Below are positions 16,257 through 24,771 of a stretch of 32,923 nucleotides of DNA, one piece after another. The stretch spans positions 3,479-36,401 of the forward strand of contig PBOG01000063.1 of assembly GCA_002724245.1 (NCBI GenBank). The letters are read 5' to 3'. Each line of letters begins with the position of its first letter. The stretch's first letter is position 1. The position numbers were made by a program, and so were the translations under genes. The notes under the pieces are model-generated. The model saw only the letters and a list, made by a program, of their open reading frames with translations, had not been told where the DNA came from and ran no database searches. This stretch comes from Planctomycetaceae bacterium. Its GTDB lineage: Bacteria; Planctomycetota; Planctomycetia; Pirellulales; Pirellulaceae.

Positions 16257-17672
16257 TCACCAGGGTGATTTGACGACTGCTTCGGGGCTCTGAGAGAAAA
16301 CCGCAGCCTCTGTGGACTCCGGTCTGGCAGCTCTCGCCCCATACCGCGGCTTGGATTGATGTGATTTCCAGACAAAAAACGTTGATTCGATATGGCCGTG
16401 TCGGATCAGACGGCGGCGATGGACTAGTGAGGGAAGCCCCATCTTTCGCAGTTCAGAATAGGGCAGTTTCCTGAAATAAATTTTCTTGTGGCCGCCCTGA
16501 AAGGCGCGGCTAAGAACCTCTTCGGCCAGCCATTGATCGAGTTGTCGAAGTTGTTGCTCGTCGGTAATATGGCGGAGGTAATAGTCAATGATGGCCACAT
16601 TGCGAATGCCGTTTGACAAGACTTGCTGCGCAATTTGGATTGCCAGTTGGGCGCGCGACCGCGGGCTCTGACGGAGTTGAAACTTGCGTTCCCGACGACG
16701 AAATGCGAACCGGAAGAGATTGCGGATCTTGCGGAATTTGTCTCGCGAGAGACCGATTGAGCCGTCTTCACGAAATTGCAAGCCGAGGTGACGAAATCCG
16801 CCACCGATTCCCTTGCCGGAGACGTTTGCCCGCCCGAGTACCGATTCGGTTTCGTGCTTCTGGTTACTGGTCAACTTGAGGGCGCCCATCTCGTCAGCGA
16901 AAACACGCCGCGCACTGCAGAGGCCCGCTTCGCCGGCTGAGATAACCAGCAGGTCATCTGCATAACGAAAAAAGGTGATTCCTGGTATCGCTTCCAGGCG
17001 CCGGTCCAGGTCAAGCAAGTACAAGTTGGCCAGCAGGCAGGCAGACGCGGTGCCGAAAGGGACGCCGCGTTTCGCTGTACGCAACTCCCCCTGATCGTGA
17101 TAACTGAAGCGGACACATTGGGACAACAGCTGAAACAAATAATCACCCGGTTCCACAAGGGTCCGCAATCTGTCGATTAGAATCGTGTGATCTATGGAAG
17201 GAAAAAAATTGGAGATGTCCCGTTTCATGACATGGAAGGGTTTAGGGATCCGGCGGAGTGCCTGAGCAATTGCCTGTTGGCAGCGGTCGACGCCGTACCC
17301 TCTCCACCGATAGGCGTAACACGACGTGGAAAGCTGGCTGTCAAGCTTCCGGTTGAGGGTCCGGTACAGCAGGAGGCTGACCAGACGTTCTTCCCAGGGG
17401 TAGATATAGAGTGTGCGCTGCTTCCCATTGAAATTTCGATGGTGGGCACGGCCAGGGCGGAACGAAAAGGTCCGGGCTGACAAGGCACGGTGGATGTGAT
17501 GAAGATTCTGTAAGCCACGTTTGGCAAAGTCGAAGAGCGTTTTCTCGTCACTCGACGTAGAGCGCGCTTTCACGGGGTTGAAGAGCGGCTTGGTATAGAG
17601 CCGCACGGCCGATTTGTAGAGCTCCACTTCGGTGTAGAGTGAGCCCCAGGTGAGTTTCCGGGGCTTTTCCAT
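16257..17672 (-). CDS. Single-domain reverse transcriptase (unassigned class)
   Basis: This 471-residue protein has the core reverse transcriptase motifs: KRDISNFFPSIDH (motif A, catalytic Asp152), RGVPFGTASACLLANLYL (motif B, about 202-219), FRYADDLLVIS (motif C, YADD at 237-240) and FRHLGLQF (about 293-300, motif D/E region). The C-terminal 170 residues form a helical, basic thumb-like part ending in ELRKMGLPSLVHRRRLIRHG. No maturase X domain with En/HNH follows. Motif B is not the usual group II GTPQGG nor the DGR-type form ending SQ, so I place it only as a possible UG/DRT- or retron-like enzyme. I prefer ATG 17672, preceded by GGAAG; an upstream in-frame start at 17816 would overlap the amidohydrolase stop. 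Local base composition seems more AT-rich than the neighbours, which hints at transfer. Confidence 0.88.
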   Translation of the reverse strand: MEKPRKLTWGSLYTEVELYKSAVRLYTKPLFNPVKARSTSSDEKTLFDFAKRGLQNLHHIHRALSARTFSFRPGRAHHRNFNGKQRTLYIYPWEERLVSLLLYRTLNRKLDSQLSTSCYAYRWRGYGVDRCQQAIAQALRRIPKPFHVMKRDISNFFPSIDHTILIDRLRTLVEPGDYLFQLLSQCVRFSYHDQGELRTAKRGVPFGTASACLLANLYLLDLDRRLEAIPGITFFRYADDLLVISAGEAGLCSARRVFADEMGALKLTSNQKHETESVLGRANVSGKGIGGGFRHLGLQFREDGSIGLSRDKFRKIRNLFRFAFRRRERKFQLRQSPRSRAQLAIQIAQQVLSNGIRNVAIIDYYLRHITDEQQLRQLDQWLAEEVLSRAFQGGHKKIYFRKLPYSELRKMGLPSLVHRRRLIRHGHIESTFFVWKSHQSKPRYGARAARPESTEAAVFSQSPEAVVKSPW

Positions 17673-17797
17673 TCGGCTGGCTTCCGTGCGGTGCGTGGAC
17701 CTGTTGCTACCTGAGAATACCGGCTGCGGGCAGCGAGGGCAAATCGACCGCTGGGTGTTGTGATCGCGGGGGCAGGGCACGTCGCCGGCGGTACGTG

Positions 17798-19318
17798 TCA
17801 GGAATCCTGAATCCATCCCCAGACCAGGTTATCCCGTTCTTCGCCCGCTGCCAGGTATTCCTTTTTCAATTGCGACAGGTGGTCCCCTGGATAGTCCGCC
17901 AGCGGCTTGCCATCGGTGCCGAGCTCGATGCCGTATTGCCCGGCGGCGTTGATACCGAAAATCGCATTCTTGGTGGGTCCGTCGGCGGGCCCAAGCGGCT
18001 CGAGCTGAAGCTGATCCTGCAAATCGTTCGGCAGCTCGATGCGGCGGAAAGCTTCAATTTGCCATTGAGGCGAACCGAACCAGATCGAGTCGGTACCCCA
18101 GAGCACGTGGTCGGCGCCGAGTCCCGCAACAAGCCGCGCGACCATGACCGCTGCCAGGCGTGGGTGGGTAATCGCCAGTGCGCCAAAGGAAAGTCCAATG
18201 TCGGCATAGACGTTGGTGACGCCATACCGCGCGGGTATTTCGGCGAGGTCGTCGATCCAGGGAATCCTGCCTGTCGCTTCGAATTCATGGTTGACCGCAG
18301 CGGCATCGGTCCACATTTTGAGGCCCGCATGGTAAATATGGAAATTCAGGTCTGGCCAGGCCTGGGCGGCTCCGCCCACATCGTCGACGGTCGCGTATTC
18401 CCAGTTGGGGATCTGCTGGTAATCCATGGGGAGAACCCCCTTGTGGATGCAGATATTCGGTATTCCCAAATCCCGCGCACGTTGCAGAGTGGGCCAAGTC
18501 ACCTCCGGATCGTCGAGGCGCCACGGCGCATCGAAACTCGGAGTCTCACCCAGCACGTCGCCAATCGTATAGCCTTTCCAGGCGTCGACTTTGAGTTCCC
18601 TGGCGGCCGGTTCCATCGCTTCCAGATAACCTGGCACCGAGGGCCAAATCACACCGTGCGCAAACATCCTTCGCGTGCCGGCAAGCTGGTTAACGCGATC
18701 CCGCGTGGCCGTAATCTGTCGATCGTCGAGGAGCGTCTTCTCCGGGTCGACGGACGGTGAGGTACTCAACAAGGCCAAGGTGGTGTCGCTGTCAAAAAAC
18801 ATGTCTTTGAGATAGTAGTCGAATTTGTAGTACTTAAGGTCGAGCTGTTGCTCGACTAGGCTGGGATTAAAGGGGACGCCAGCCTGGTTGTTTCCTCGGG
18901 CCGCATCACGCAACCACAGTTGGCCTTCCCAGGTATAGTCGTCGTGGACGTGGTGGGTATGCACGTCAAAAATGAACTGGTCGCACGTGCGGGCGTGTTG
19001 TTCATCTGCCGCAGCCAGGTCCTCTGCCTCCGCGGTGCCGACATCAAACAGGTTGCCATGCACTCGGTTCATCGCCATGAATGCGGCGGCCATTCCGCAG
19101 CGGCTACGGAGAAACTGATGGACCGGGAGGCCGATACGCCGCGCCTGTGGCTGGGCCTGTTCCTGGATTAGCTGTTCCACCTCCATTTGCTGGGGAGTCT
19201 GGCGTGGCGGGTAGCACTCGCCACTCGATACGACCTGCGTGGGGATCGGTGTTTCCACTGCCTTCAAATATCCGCGCCGAAGCCGACGCTGTTGTTGGGC
19301 TGTCAACCAATCGGACAT
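17798..19318 (-). CDS. Amidohydrolase family protein (Amidohydro_2-type metal hydrolase)
   Basis: This 506-residue protein is a TIM-barrel metal-dependent hydrolase. Metal-binding residues are visible: FDVHTHHVHDD (His120 and His122), NICIHKG (His292), FHIYHAG (His330) and VLWGTDSIW (Asp410). An N-terminal extension of about 110 residues includes FLRSRCGMAAAFMAMNRVHG, which looks like a degenerate Tat-signal core as found at the start of related exported planctomycete and proteobacterial amidohydrolases; here it is displaced from the N-terminus. The large insertion between the HxH motif and the next strand (residues 135-230) probably covers the active site. The substrate is unknown; relatives act on aromatic carboxylates and lactones. 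AAAGGGTGG upstream supports the ATG. The stop lies inside a TCAGGAATCCTGA palindrome (17798-17810). Confidence 0.85.
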   Translation of the reverse strand: MSDWLTAQQQRRLRRGYLKAVETPIPTQVVSSGECYPPRQTPQQMEVEQLIQEQAQPQARRIGLPVHQFLRSRCGMAAAFMAMNRVHGNLFDVGTAEAEDLAAADEQHARTCDQFIFDVHTHHVHDDYTWEGQLWLRDAARGNNQAGVPFNPSLVEQQLDLKYYKFDYYLKDMFFDSDTTLALLSTSPSVDPEKTLLDDRQITATRDRVNQLAGTRRMFAHGVIWPSVPGYLEAMEPAARELKVDAWKGYTIGDVLGETPSFDAPWRLDDPEVTWPTLQRARDLGIPNICIHKGVLPMDYQQIPNWEYATVDDVGGAAQAWPDLNFHIYHAGLKMWTDAAAVNHEFEATGRIPWIDDLAEIPARYGVTNVYADIGLSFGALAITHPRLAAVMVARLVAGLGADHVLWGTDSIWFGSPQWQIEAFRRIELPNDLQDQLQLEPLGPADGPTKNAIFGINAAGQYGIELGTDGKPLADYPGDHLSQLKKEYLAAGEERDNLVWGWIQDS

Positions 19319-19551
19319 CGGCCACCCTTTTCGCAGCGTGTGAAGATGATGTGCGTGTCGCGTCGGGACTCACCTTAGCCGATGGGATCCCGTCTGCCTA
19401 CGACCACGTTGCGTCGTGGGGCGGAGTCTGGAAGCAGCGTGTGAAAACGAACCCGAGTGATTTTCGCTGGGCCGGCCATCGGTGTTTGCGTTAAACTATT
19501 CTCTCTGATGGTGATTTCGACTCTACGTGTGCTTCTTCCGTTGGGTTACTT

Positions 19552-22500
19552 ATGAACGGCAGGTACTCTGGCGCTTCCCGGGTGTGGACATGGTGGCTGC
19601 TGTGCGGGTTTCCGATCGTTCTGGTGGCCGACGAGCAGCAGAATCTGGAGTTGTTTGAAACGCGGATTCGACCGGTGCTGGTGGAGAGATGTTTCCAGTG
19701 CCACAGTCAGCGCAGCGATCCGCCCAAGGGCAACCTCAGGCTTGACTCGCCAGCCGGTTGGCGAATGGGAGGCGATTCGGGTCCCGCCGTCGTCCCGGGT
19801 CTTCCTGAGAAGAGTCTGCTTATTTCCGCCTTACGGTATGACGCTTTCAAAATGCCGCCCGACGGCCGGTTGTCGGCTACGGTGCTGGAAGATTTCTCCC
19901 ACTGGATTAAGGCCGGCGCTCCGGCGCCCGCGGATTTTGGCGCAGAGGTCTCAAACGCGGCGGAGGGAACGTCGATCGACTGGGATACGGCACGTGATTT
20001 CTGGGCATTTCGGCCATTGCAGGAAACGCTCCCGCCAGCGACGTACTTGCCCGAAACAGGAAACGGGATCGACTATTACCTCCAGCAGCAGCGGCAGGAC
20101 GCGAACGTGTCGGCGGGCGCCAAGGCGGGCCGCCGGCAGTTGATTCGGCGTTTGGCGTTTGGTTTGCACGGTCTGCCACCGACCCCGGGCCAGATCGCAG
20201 CCTTTCTCTCCGACACCTCCCCACAGGCGTATCACAAGCTGGTTGAACGTCTACTGGCAGCGCCCCAGTACGGCGAACACTGGGGACGAAAATGGCTGGA
20301 TGTCGTTCGGTATGCCGACTCCAACGGTGCCGATGAGAACAAGCCATATCCGCTGGCGTTTCGGTACCGGAATTATGTGATTGACGCGTTCAACGAGGAT
20401 CGACCGTTTGACGAATTCCTGCGGGAACAGATCGCGGGTGATTTATTACCAGACAATGGGGATATGGCGTTGCGAAACCAGCACGTCACAGCGACGGCGT
20501 TTCTGGCATTAGGAATCAAGATCGCGGCGGAACAAGATCAGGAGAAAAAGCGAGCGGATATTATCGACGAACAAATTGACGTGATCAGTCGCGCAATGCT
20601 TGGCTTGACCGTTGCCTGCGCGCGATGCCATGACCATAAATTTGATCCGATCCCTACAGCGGACTACTACGCGCTGGCAGGCATCCTGCGCAGCAGCAGT
20701 CTGGAAACGCGGACGTTGACCGATCCACGGCGGCCCCAATTGGATCTGGAAATGGCGGAGTTGGAGCGGCGACTGGAGGTCGTCCGCGGTCGCGCCGAAG
20801 AACGGATTGCGAACGGCGCCCGCAAGTCGATTGGAAGTTATTTGCTGCATAGCCGCGGCGTGGCGATGTGGCGCGAGAATACCCAGACATCCAGGCGGCG
20901 TGGGGTGTTGAGTAGTCTACTGACGCCGCCGTACCTGGCGGTTGCCGATTTGCAGAACACGGGATCTGGCGGAACGCAGACGTTGACGCGGCAGGCGGAA
21001 GCGTTTGATCGAGGGAACGCAGAGGCCGACCACGAATCGTACGGCAAGGGGATCGGGATAATCTCCGACGCTGGCTCCGGCGGGACAGTCTGGGTGGAAT
21101 ATGACGTCGATGTTCCCGCGGAAGGTGCTTACCAGCTCGAATTCCGTTATGCGGCGGCGTCCGCGCGACCTGGACGGTTGTTGATCAATGGTGAGCTGGT
21201 GAATGAACGCAGCATGGGGGAAACGACAGGCAGCTGGCTACCCGACACCCAACGCTGGTTCGTTGAGGGGCGTTACCCATTTCGAGCAGGGATGAACGTC
21301 GTGCGCTTTGAGGTCGACGGCGTGATGTCCCATCTTGATCGGTGGCTGTTGGCTCGAGTCGATCCGTCACCTTTGCCGGCCGTGGAAGCGGAGGACTTTG
21401 CACGCGGAAACGTGAAGGCTTTTGAGTCCGGCGAGACAACGTATGTGTCGGACCCGCCGACTGGCCAGGGGCGCTATTTCGTCGAGTACGACGTGGTCGC
21501 TGACGCGCCTGGTCCGCATACTCTGATGGTCCGTTATGCTGCCGCAGAAGCACGCCCCATGATCCTTTCGCTGGACGGTACCAAACTTACAGACAAGGCA
21601 CTCAGCGGGGTCACTGGAGGCTGGGGCTTTGACTCTCAGCGTTGGCATCTGGAGACCACGGTCAACCTGGATGCTGGGCGCCACACGATCCGTTTCGAGC
21701 GCAGTGGCGCGGTGTCGCACATCGACCAATGGGCGCTGCTGCGTCCGGCCAGGAAGCGGGCGGGCGTGGTCGAACCGGAAGTCCTGGCGAAGGAACATAA
21801 ATTGGACCACGGGGCACTTGAGCAATGGACCGATTTCCTCCAGAGCGCCGCGCTGGCTGACCCGTTCTTCGCGTTGTGGAATTGGGTTGGGCGGAGCGGC
21901 GTGCCGTGGGCTGAGCGGTTGGAGGCGTGGCAAACCACCAGCCGGCCCTCTGAGGCCCTGGTCGCTCGACTCAATGCGGTAAGGCCCGCGACGGATCGCG
22001 AATTGGTGCGGCTGATGGCAACCGTGCTGAGTGAGGTGTCCGGGATGGAGCCATCTTCAGACTGGAAAGTCCGGGTCAACAAGTTGCTGGAAAGCCCACT
22101 GGGACCGTGGCAACCGCGGCGCCGGCCACTGGAGCAGTACAATTCGGCTGAACGCAGGGCAGCGCGACAGCTTCAAGCCAAGGTGTCGGCGTTGGCAAAC
22201 GAGGCGGCCAAACTTCCGAGAATAGAAGTAATGGCGGTGTCGGAAGGTGAACCGTCCGATCAGCCGATCTTCATTCGTGGGAATCATTTGCAACACGGCC
22301 CGGCAGTCCCACGCCGGTTTCTTAGTCTGATCGATGGGATCGAACAGGATGCGTATCCCGAGACGCAGAGCGGACGTCTGCAATTGGCGCAATCGATTAC
22401 CAGTTCCCGTAATCCGCTCACGGCTCGAGTCCTGGCGAATCGTGTCTGGCGCGGACACTTTGGCAGGGCACTCGTCTCTTCCACAGAGAATTTTGGCCAT

Positions 22501-23238
22501 TCCGGTGAACTCCCGACTCACCCGCTGTTGCTTGACCACCTGGCCACGAAGTTGGTCCAGTTTCGCTGGTCGCTGAAAGCGTTGCATCGGTATATCGTGC
22601 AGTCGAACGCGTACCGCATGACGTCCGTCTATCACGCGGGCAATGCGCGTCGTGACCCAGGCAACAAGTGGTATTGGCGTTATGAGCCGCAGCGGCTTTC
22701 CGCGGAGTCAATCCGTGACACGCTGTTGTATGTGTCGGGGAGGCTGGATTTGGCGGTGGGCGGTGCCGCGGTAGAAGGGGTGAAATCGCAGGATCCGTCG
22801 CCAGCGGACCTGCAGAAGAACCGGGATGTTTATGAAGGCAGCCCACGCCGGTCCGTTTACCTGCCTGTCGTGCGTACCAATGTCTATAAATTCTTCACGC
22901 TATTCGACTTTCCCAACCCCGCTGCCCCCACGGGGAATCGGTCGACCACGACGATCCCCACGCAGGCGCTCTTTCTGATGAATAATCCGTGGGTGCAAGG
23001 GCTGGCGGATGACATAGCTGCAAACATGGGTCGAGTCCATCGGCAGCCAGGAATGCGGTGCCGCTTGCTGTTCGAAACGCTCTTTGGTCGGATGCCGATG
23101 CCGGAGGAAGTGCAGGAGTCATTGGCGCTGGTTGCGGCGGTTCGGGGTGAGGAGTCGGCCGCTGCTGATCCACTATCCGGCTGGAAGACACTGGTCCATA
23201 CATTACTTCTGTCGAGTGAGTTCATTTATGTCCATTGA
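19552..23238 (+). CDS. Planctomycete cytochrome PSCyt1-DUF1549-two CBM-like modules-DUF1553 protein
   Basis: This 1228-residue secreted protein has a signal peptide (about 1-26). The PSCyt1 heme site is CFQCH (47-51) with a possible Met ligand in KMPPDGR (101). DUF1549 follows at about 165-385 and holds the second CxxCH, CARCH (356-360), then DHKFDP. Two adjacent CBM6/35-like beta-sandwiches occupy about 477-603 and 611-731. They are internal repeats: both contain RYAAA, TGxW..D(S/T)QRW and a final VSH(I/L)D.W.L.R type strand. DUF1553 covers about 940-1225 (NPLTARVLANRVWRGHFG). The gene overlaps the next one by 11 bases. The twin modules probably bind a polysaccharide. A divergent 233-base spacer separates it from the amidohydrolase gene and should hold the promoter. 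Confidence 0.93.
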   Translation: MNGRYSGASRVWTWWLLCGFPIVLVADEQQNLELFETRIRPVLVERCFQCHSQRSDPPKGNLRLDSPAGWRMGGDSGPAVVPGLPEKSLLISALRYDAFKMPPDGRLSATVLEDFSHWIKAGAPAPADFGAEVSNAAEGTSIDWDTARDFWAFRPLQETLPPATYLPETGNGIDYYLQQQRQDANVSAGAKAGRRQLIRRLAFGLHGLPPTPGQIAAFLSDTSPQAYHKLVERLLAAPQYGEHWGRKWLDVVRYADSNGADENKPYPLAFRYRNYVIDAFNEDRPFDEFLREQIAGDLLPDNGDMALRNQHVTATAFLALGIKIAAEQDQEKKRADIIDEQIDVISRAMLGLTVACARCHDHKFDPIPTADYYALAGILRSSSLETRTLTDPRRPQLDLEMAELERRLEVVRGRAEERIANGARKSIGSYLLHSRGVAMWRENTQTSRRRGVLSSLLTPPYLAVADLQNTGSGGTQTLTRQAEAFDRGNAEADHESYGKGIGIISDAGSGGTVWVEYDVDVPAEGAYQLEFRYAAASARPGRLLINGELVNERSMGETTGSWLPDTQRWFVEGRYPFRAGMNVVRFEVDGVMSHLDRWLLARVDPSPLPAVEAEDFARGNVKAFESGETTYVSDPPTGQGRYFVEYDVVADAPGPHTLMVRYAAAEARPMILSLDGTKLTDKALSGVTGGWGFDSQRWHLETTVNLDAGRHTIRFERSGAVSHIDQWALLRPARKRAGVVEPEVLAKEHKLDHGALEQWTDFLQSAALADPFFALWNWVGRSGVPWAERLEAWQTTSRPSEALVARLNAVRPATDRELVRLMATVLSEVSGMEPSSDWKVRVNKLLESPLGPWQPRRRPLEQYNSAERRAARQLQAKVSALANEAAKLPRIEVMAVSEGEPSDQPIFIRGNHLQHGPAVPRRFLSLIDGIEQDAYPETQSGRLQLAQSITSSRNPLTARVLANRVWRGHFGRALVSSTENFGHSGELPTHPLLLDHLATKLVQFRWSLKALHRYIVQSNAYRMTSVYHAGNARRDPGNKWYWRYEPQRLSAESIRDTLLYVSGRLDLAVGGAAVEGVKSQDPSPADLQKNRDVYEGSPRRSVYLPVVRTNVYKFFTLFDFPNPAAPTGNRSTTTIPTQALFLMNNPWVQGLADDIAANMGRVHRQPGMRCRLLFETLFGRMPMPEEVQESLALVAAVRGEESAAADPLSGWKTLVHTLLLSSEFIYVH

Positions 23239-24736
23239 CGCGCCATTGATCTCCAAGAGTGCGACAGCCGCACGTCAGGTAGCGCCGCTGGCGCACCCGA
23301 GTGCCGTTTCAAGAAGGAATCTTCTACAGTCGTGGTGCGTCGGGTTCGGTGGCCTTGCATTGTCCCACCTGCTCGACGGTGCCGGTCCGGTTCGTGCGGA
23401 ATTGAAGGGCCCCCTGGCCCCGAAGGATCCGCATTTCGCACCCCGCGCCAAACGTGTGATCTTTCTCTTTATGCACGGGGGTCCCTCGCACGTCGACCTG
23501 TTTGATCCAAAACCAATGCTGCAAAAACACGATGGAAAACAGCCGTCGTTTCCACGGACCCGTGTCACGTTTGCCAAACGTGGGAATCTGCTCGCATCGC
23601 CATGGAAATTCCGGCCGACCGGCAAGAGTGGCATTCCCATGAGTGAATTATGGCAGCATCTTCCCGACGTCGCGGACGAGCTCTGCATGATGCACAGTTT
23701 ATGTGACCAGAATGTTGCGCATGGCGGAGCCTGCATGAAACTCTCCACAGGGAGCGACTCGCTATTGCGCCCCAGTATGGGGAGTTGGGTAAGTTACGGT
23801 CTCGGGACAGAGAATCAGAATCTTCCCAGCTTCATTACGCTTTGTCCGACGAGCCTGCACGGTGGCGTGGACAATTTTGGCACGGCATTCCTGCCGTCCA
23901 TCCACCAAGGTGTCCCGCTCGGTACACCGGGCTACCCGAACTCGTTGATTAAGGATGCCCGTTTTGAATACCTGGAAAATTCCTTTCGTGGCAGAGTGGG
24001 GCAGCGGCGGCAGCTGGACTTCCTGAGGAGAATGAACACGCGGTATTTGAAATTGACGGGCCCGAGCTCAGATCTGGAAGCACGGATTGCTAGTTTCGAA
24101 ATGGCGTTTCGTATGCAGCAGGCGGCGCCGGATGCGGTCGATCTGAGCGATGAATCCGCGGCCACCCGCGCGTTGTATGGCATGGATGAAGATGCCACGC
24201 GCAATTTTGGCCAGATGTGTTTGTTGGCGCGGCGGTTTGCCGAACGCGATGTGCGGTTTATCCAGGTAAGCCACGCGCACAGCCTGCCTTTCAACAATGA
24301 ACAATGGGACCAGCATTCCCATATCAAGCGAGGGCATGAGATCAATGTTCGCCAAATCGACAAACCGATTGCTGGCCTGATCAAGGATCTGCGTCAGCGT
24401 GGGCTGTTGGAGGATACACTTGTGCTCTGGGGGGGAGAATTTGGCCGTACGCCAACGGCGCAGCAAGGAAAACCCGAGACAATCGGACGCGACCACCACC
24501 CGGATGGATTCACGATGTGGATGGCGGGTGGAGGTGTCAAAGGTGGGTACCGTTACGGCAAGACGGACGAGTTTGGCTATTACGCGGTCGAGGATCGGAT
24601 GACCATACATGATCTGCACGCGACCCTCCTGCACACGCTGGGATTGGATCACGAAAAGTTGACGTACCAGTATGCGGGCCGAGAGTTTCGTCTCACCGAC
24701 GTGCACGGTCAGGTGGCCACGGATCTGTTTGCGTGA
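23228..24736 (+). CDS. DUF1501 protein with Tat-like signal, partner of the second cytochrome
   Basis: This 502-residue protein has an N-terminal SRRNLLQSWCVGFGGLALSH segment, a twin-arginine-type signal. It then shows the DUF1501 core: AKRVIFLFMHGGPSHVDLFD, WGGEFGRTP (about residue 400), GRDHHPDGFTMWMAGGG (about 419) and DEFGYYAVED. The ATG at 23228 lies inside the end of the previous gene and is preceded by GAGTGAG, so translation is likely coupled to the cytochrome protein. An in-frame start at 23084 would overlap it by 155 bases and begins with a Cys/Arg-rich sequence that is clearly an out-of-frame reading. The sulfatase/phosphatase-like fold is known for the family; substrate and activity are not. 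Confidence 0.92.
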   Translation: MSIDAPLISKSATAARQVAPLAHPSAVSRRNLLQSWCVGFGGLALSHLLDGAGPVRAELKGPLAPKDPHFAPRAKRVIFLFMHGGPSHVDLFDPKPMLQKHDGKQPSFPRTRVTFAKRGNLLASPWKFRPTGKSGIPMSELWQHLPDVADELCMMHSLCDQNVAHGGACMKLSTGSDSLLRPSMGSWVSYGLGTENQNLPSFITLCPTSLHGGVDNFGTAFLPSIHQGVPLGTPGYPNSLIKDARFEYLENSFRGRVGQRRQLDFLRRMNTRYLKLTGPSSDLEARIASFEMAFRMQQAAPDAVDLSDESAATRALYGMDEDATRNFGQMCLLARRFAERDVRFIQVSHAHSLPFNNEQWDQHSHIKRGHEINVRQIDKPIAGLIKDLRQRGLLEDTLVLWGGEFGRTPTAQQGKPETIGRDHHPDGFTMWMAGGGVKGGYRYGKTDEFGYYAVEDRMTIHDLHATLLHTLGLDHEKLTYQYAGREFRLTDVHGQVATDLFA

Positions 24737-24760
24737 AACCTGACTGGAACAGGAAAAATA

Positions 24761-24765
24761 GAGGA
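24761..24765 (+). promoter_or_regulatory. Ribosome binding site setting the protease start at 24772
   Basis: GAGGA lies six bases before the ATG at 24772. The alternative GTG at 24733 overlaps the DUF1501 stop and would put 13 charged residues before the signal peptide. Confidence 0.55.
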
Positions 24766-24771
24766 CGGGTG

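Noticed and set aside
16257-17816. Diversity-generating retroelement or group II intron reading of the RT
   Set aside because: No template/variable repeat pair was noticed by eye near the gene, the DGR SQ form of motif B is absent, and no intron RNA domain V-like sequence or endonuclease domain was found. A full repeat search could not be run.
17795-18760. 321-codon open frame opposite the amidohydrolase
   Set aside because: The minus strand encodes a clear metal hydrolase with all ligand motifs. The plus frame is its antisense shadow.
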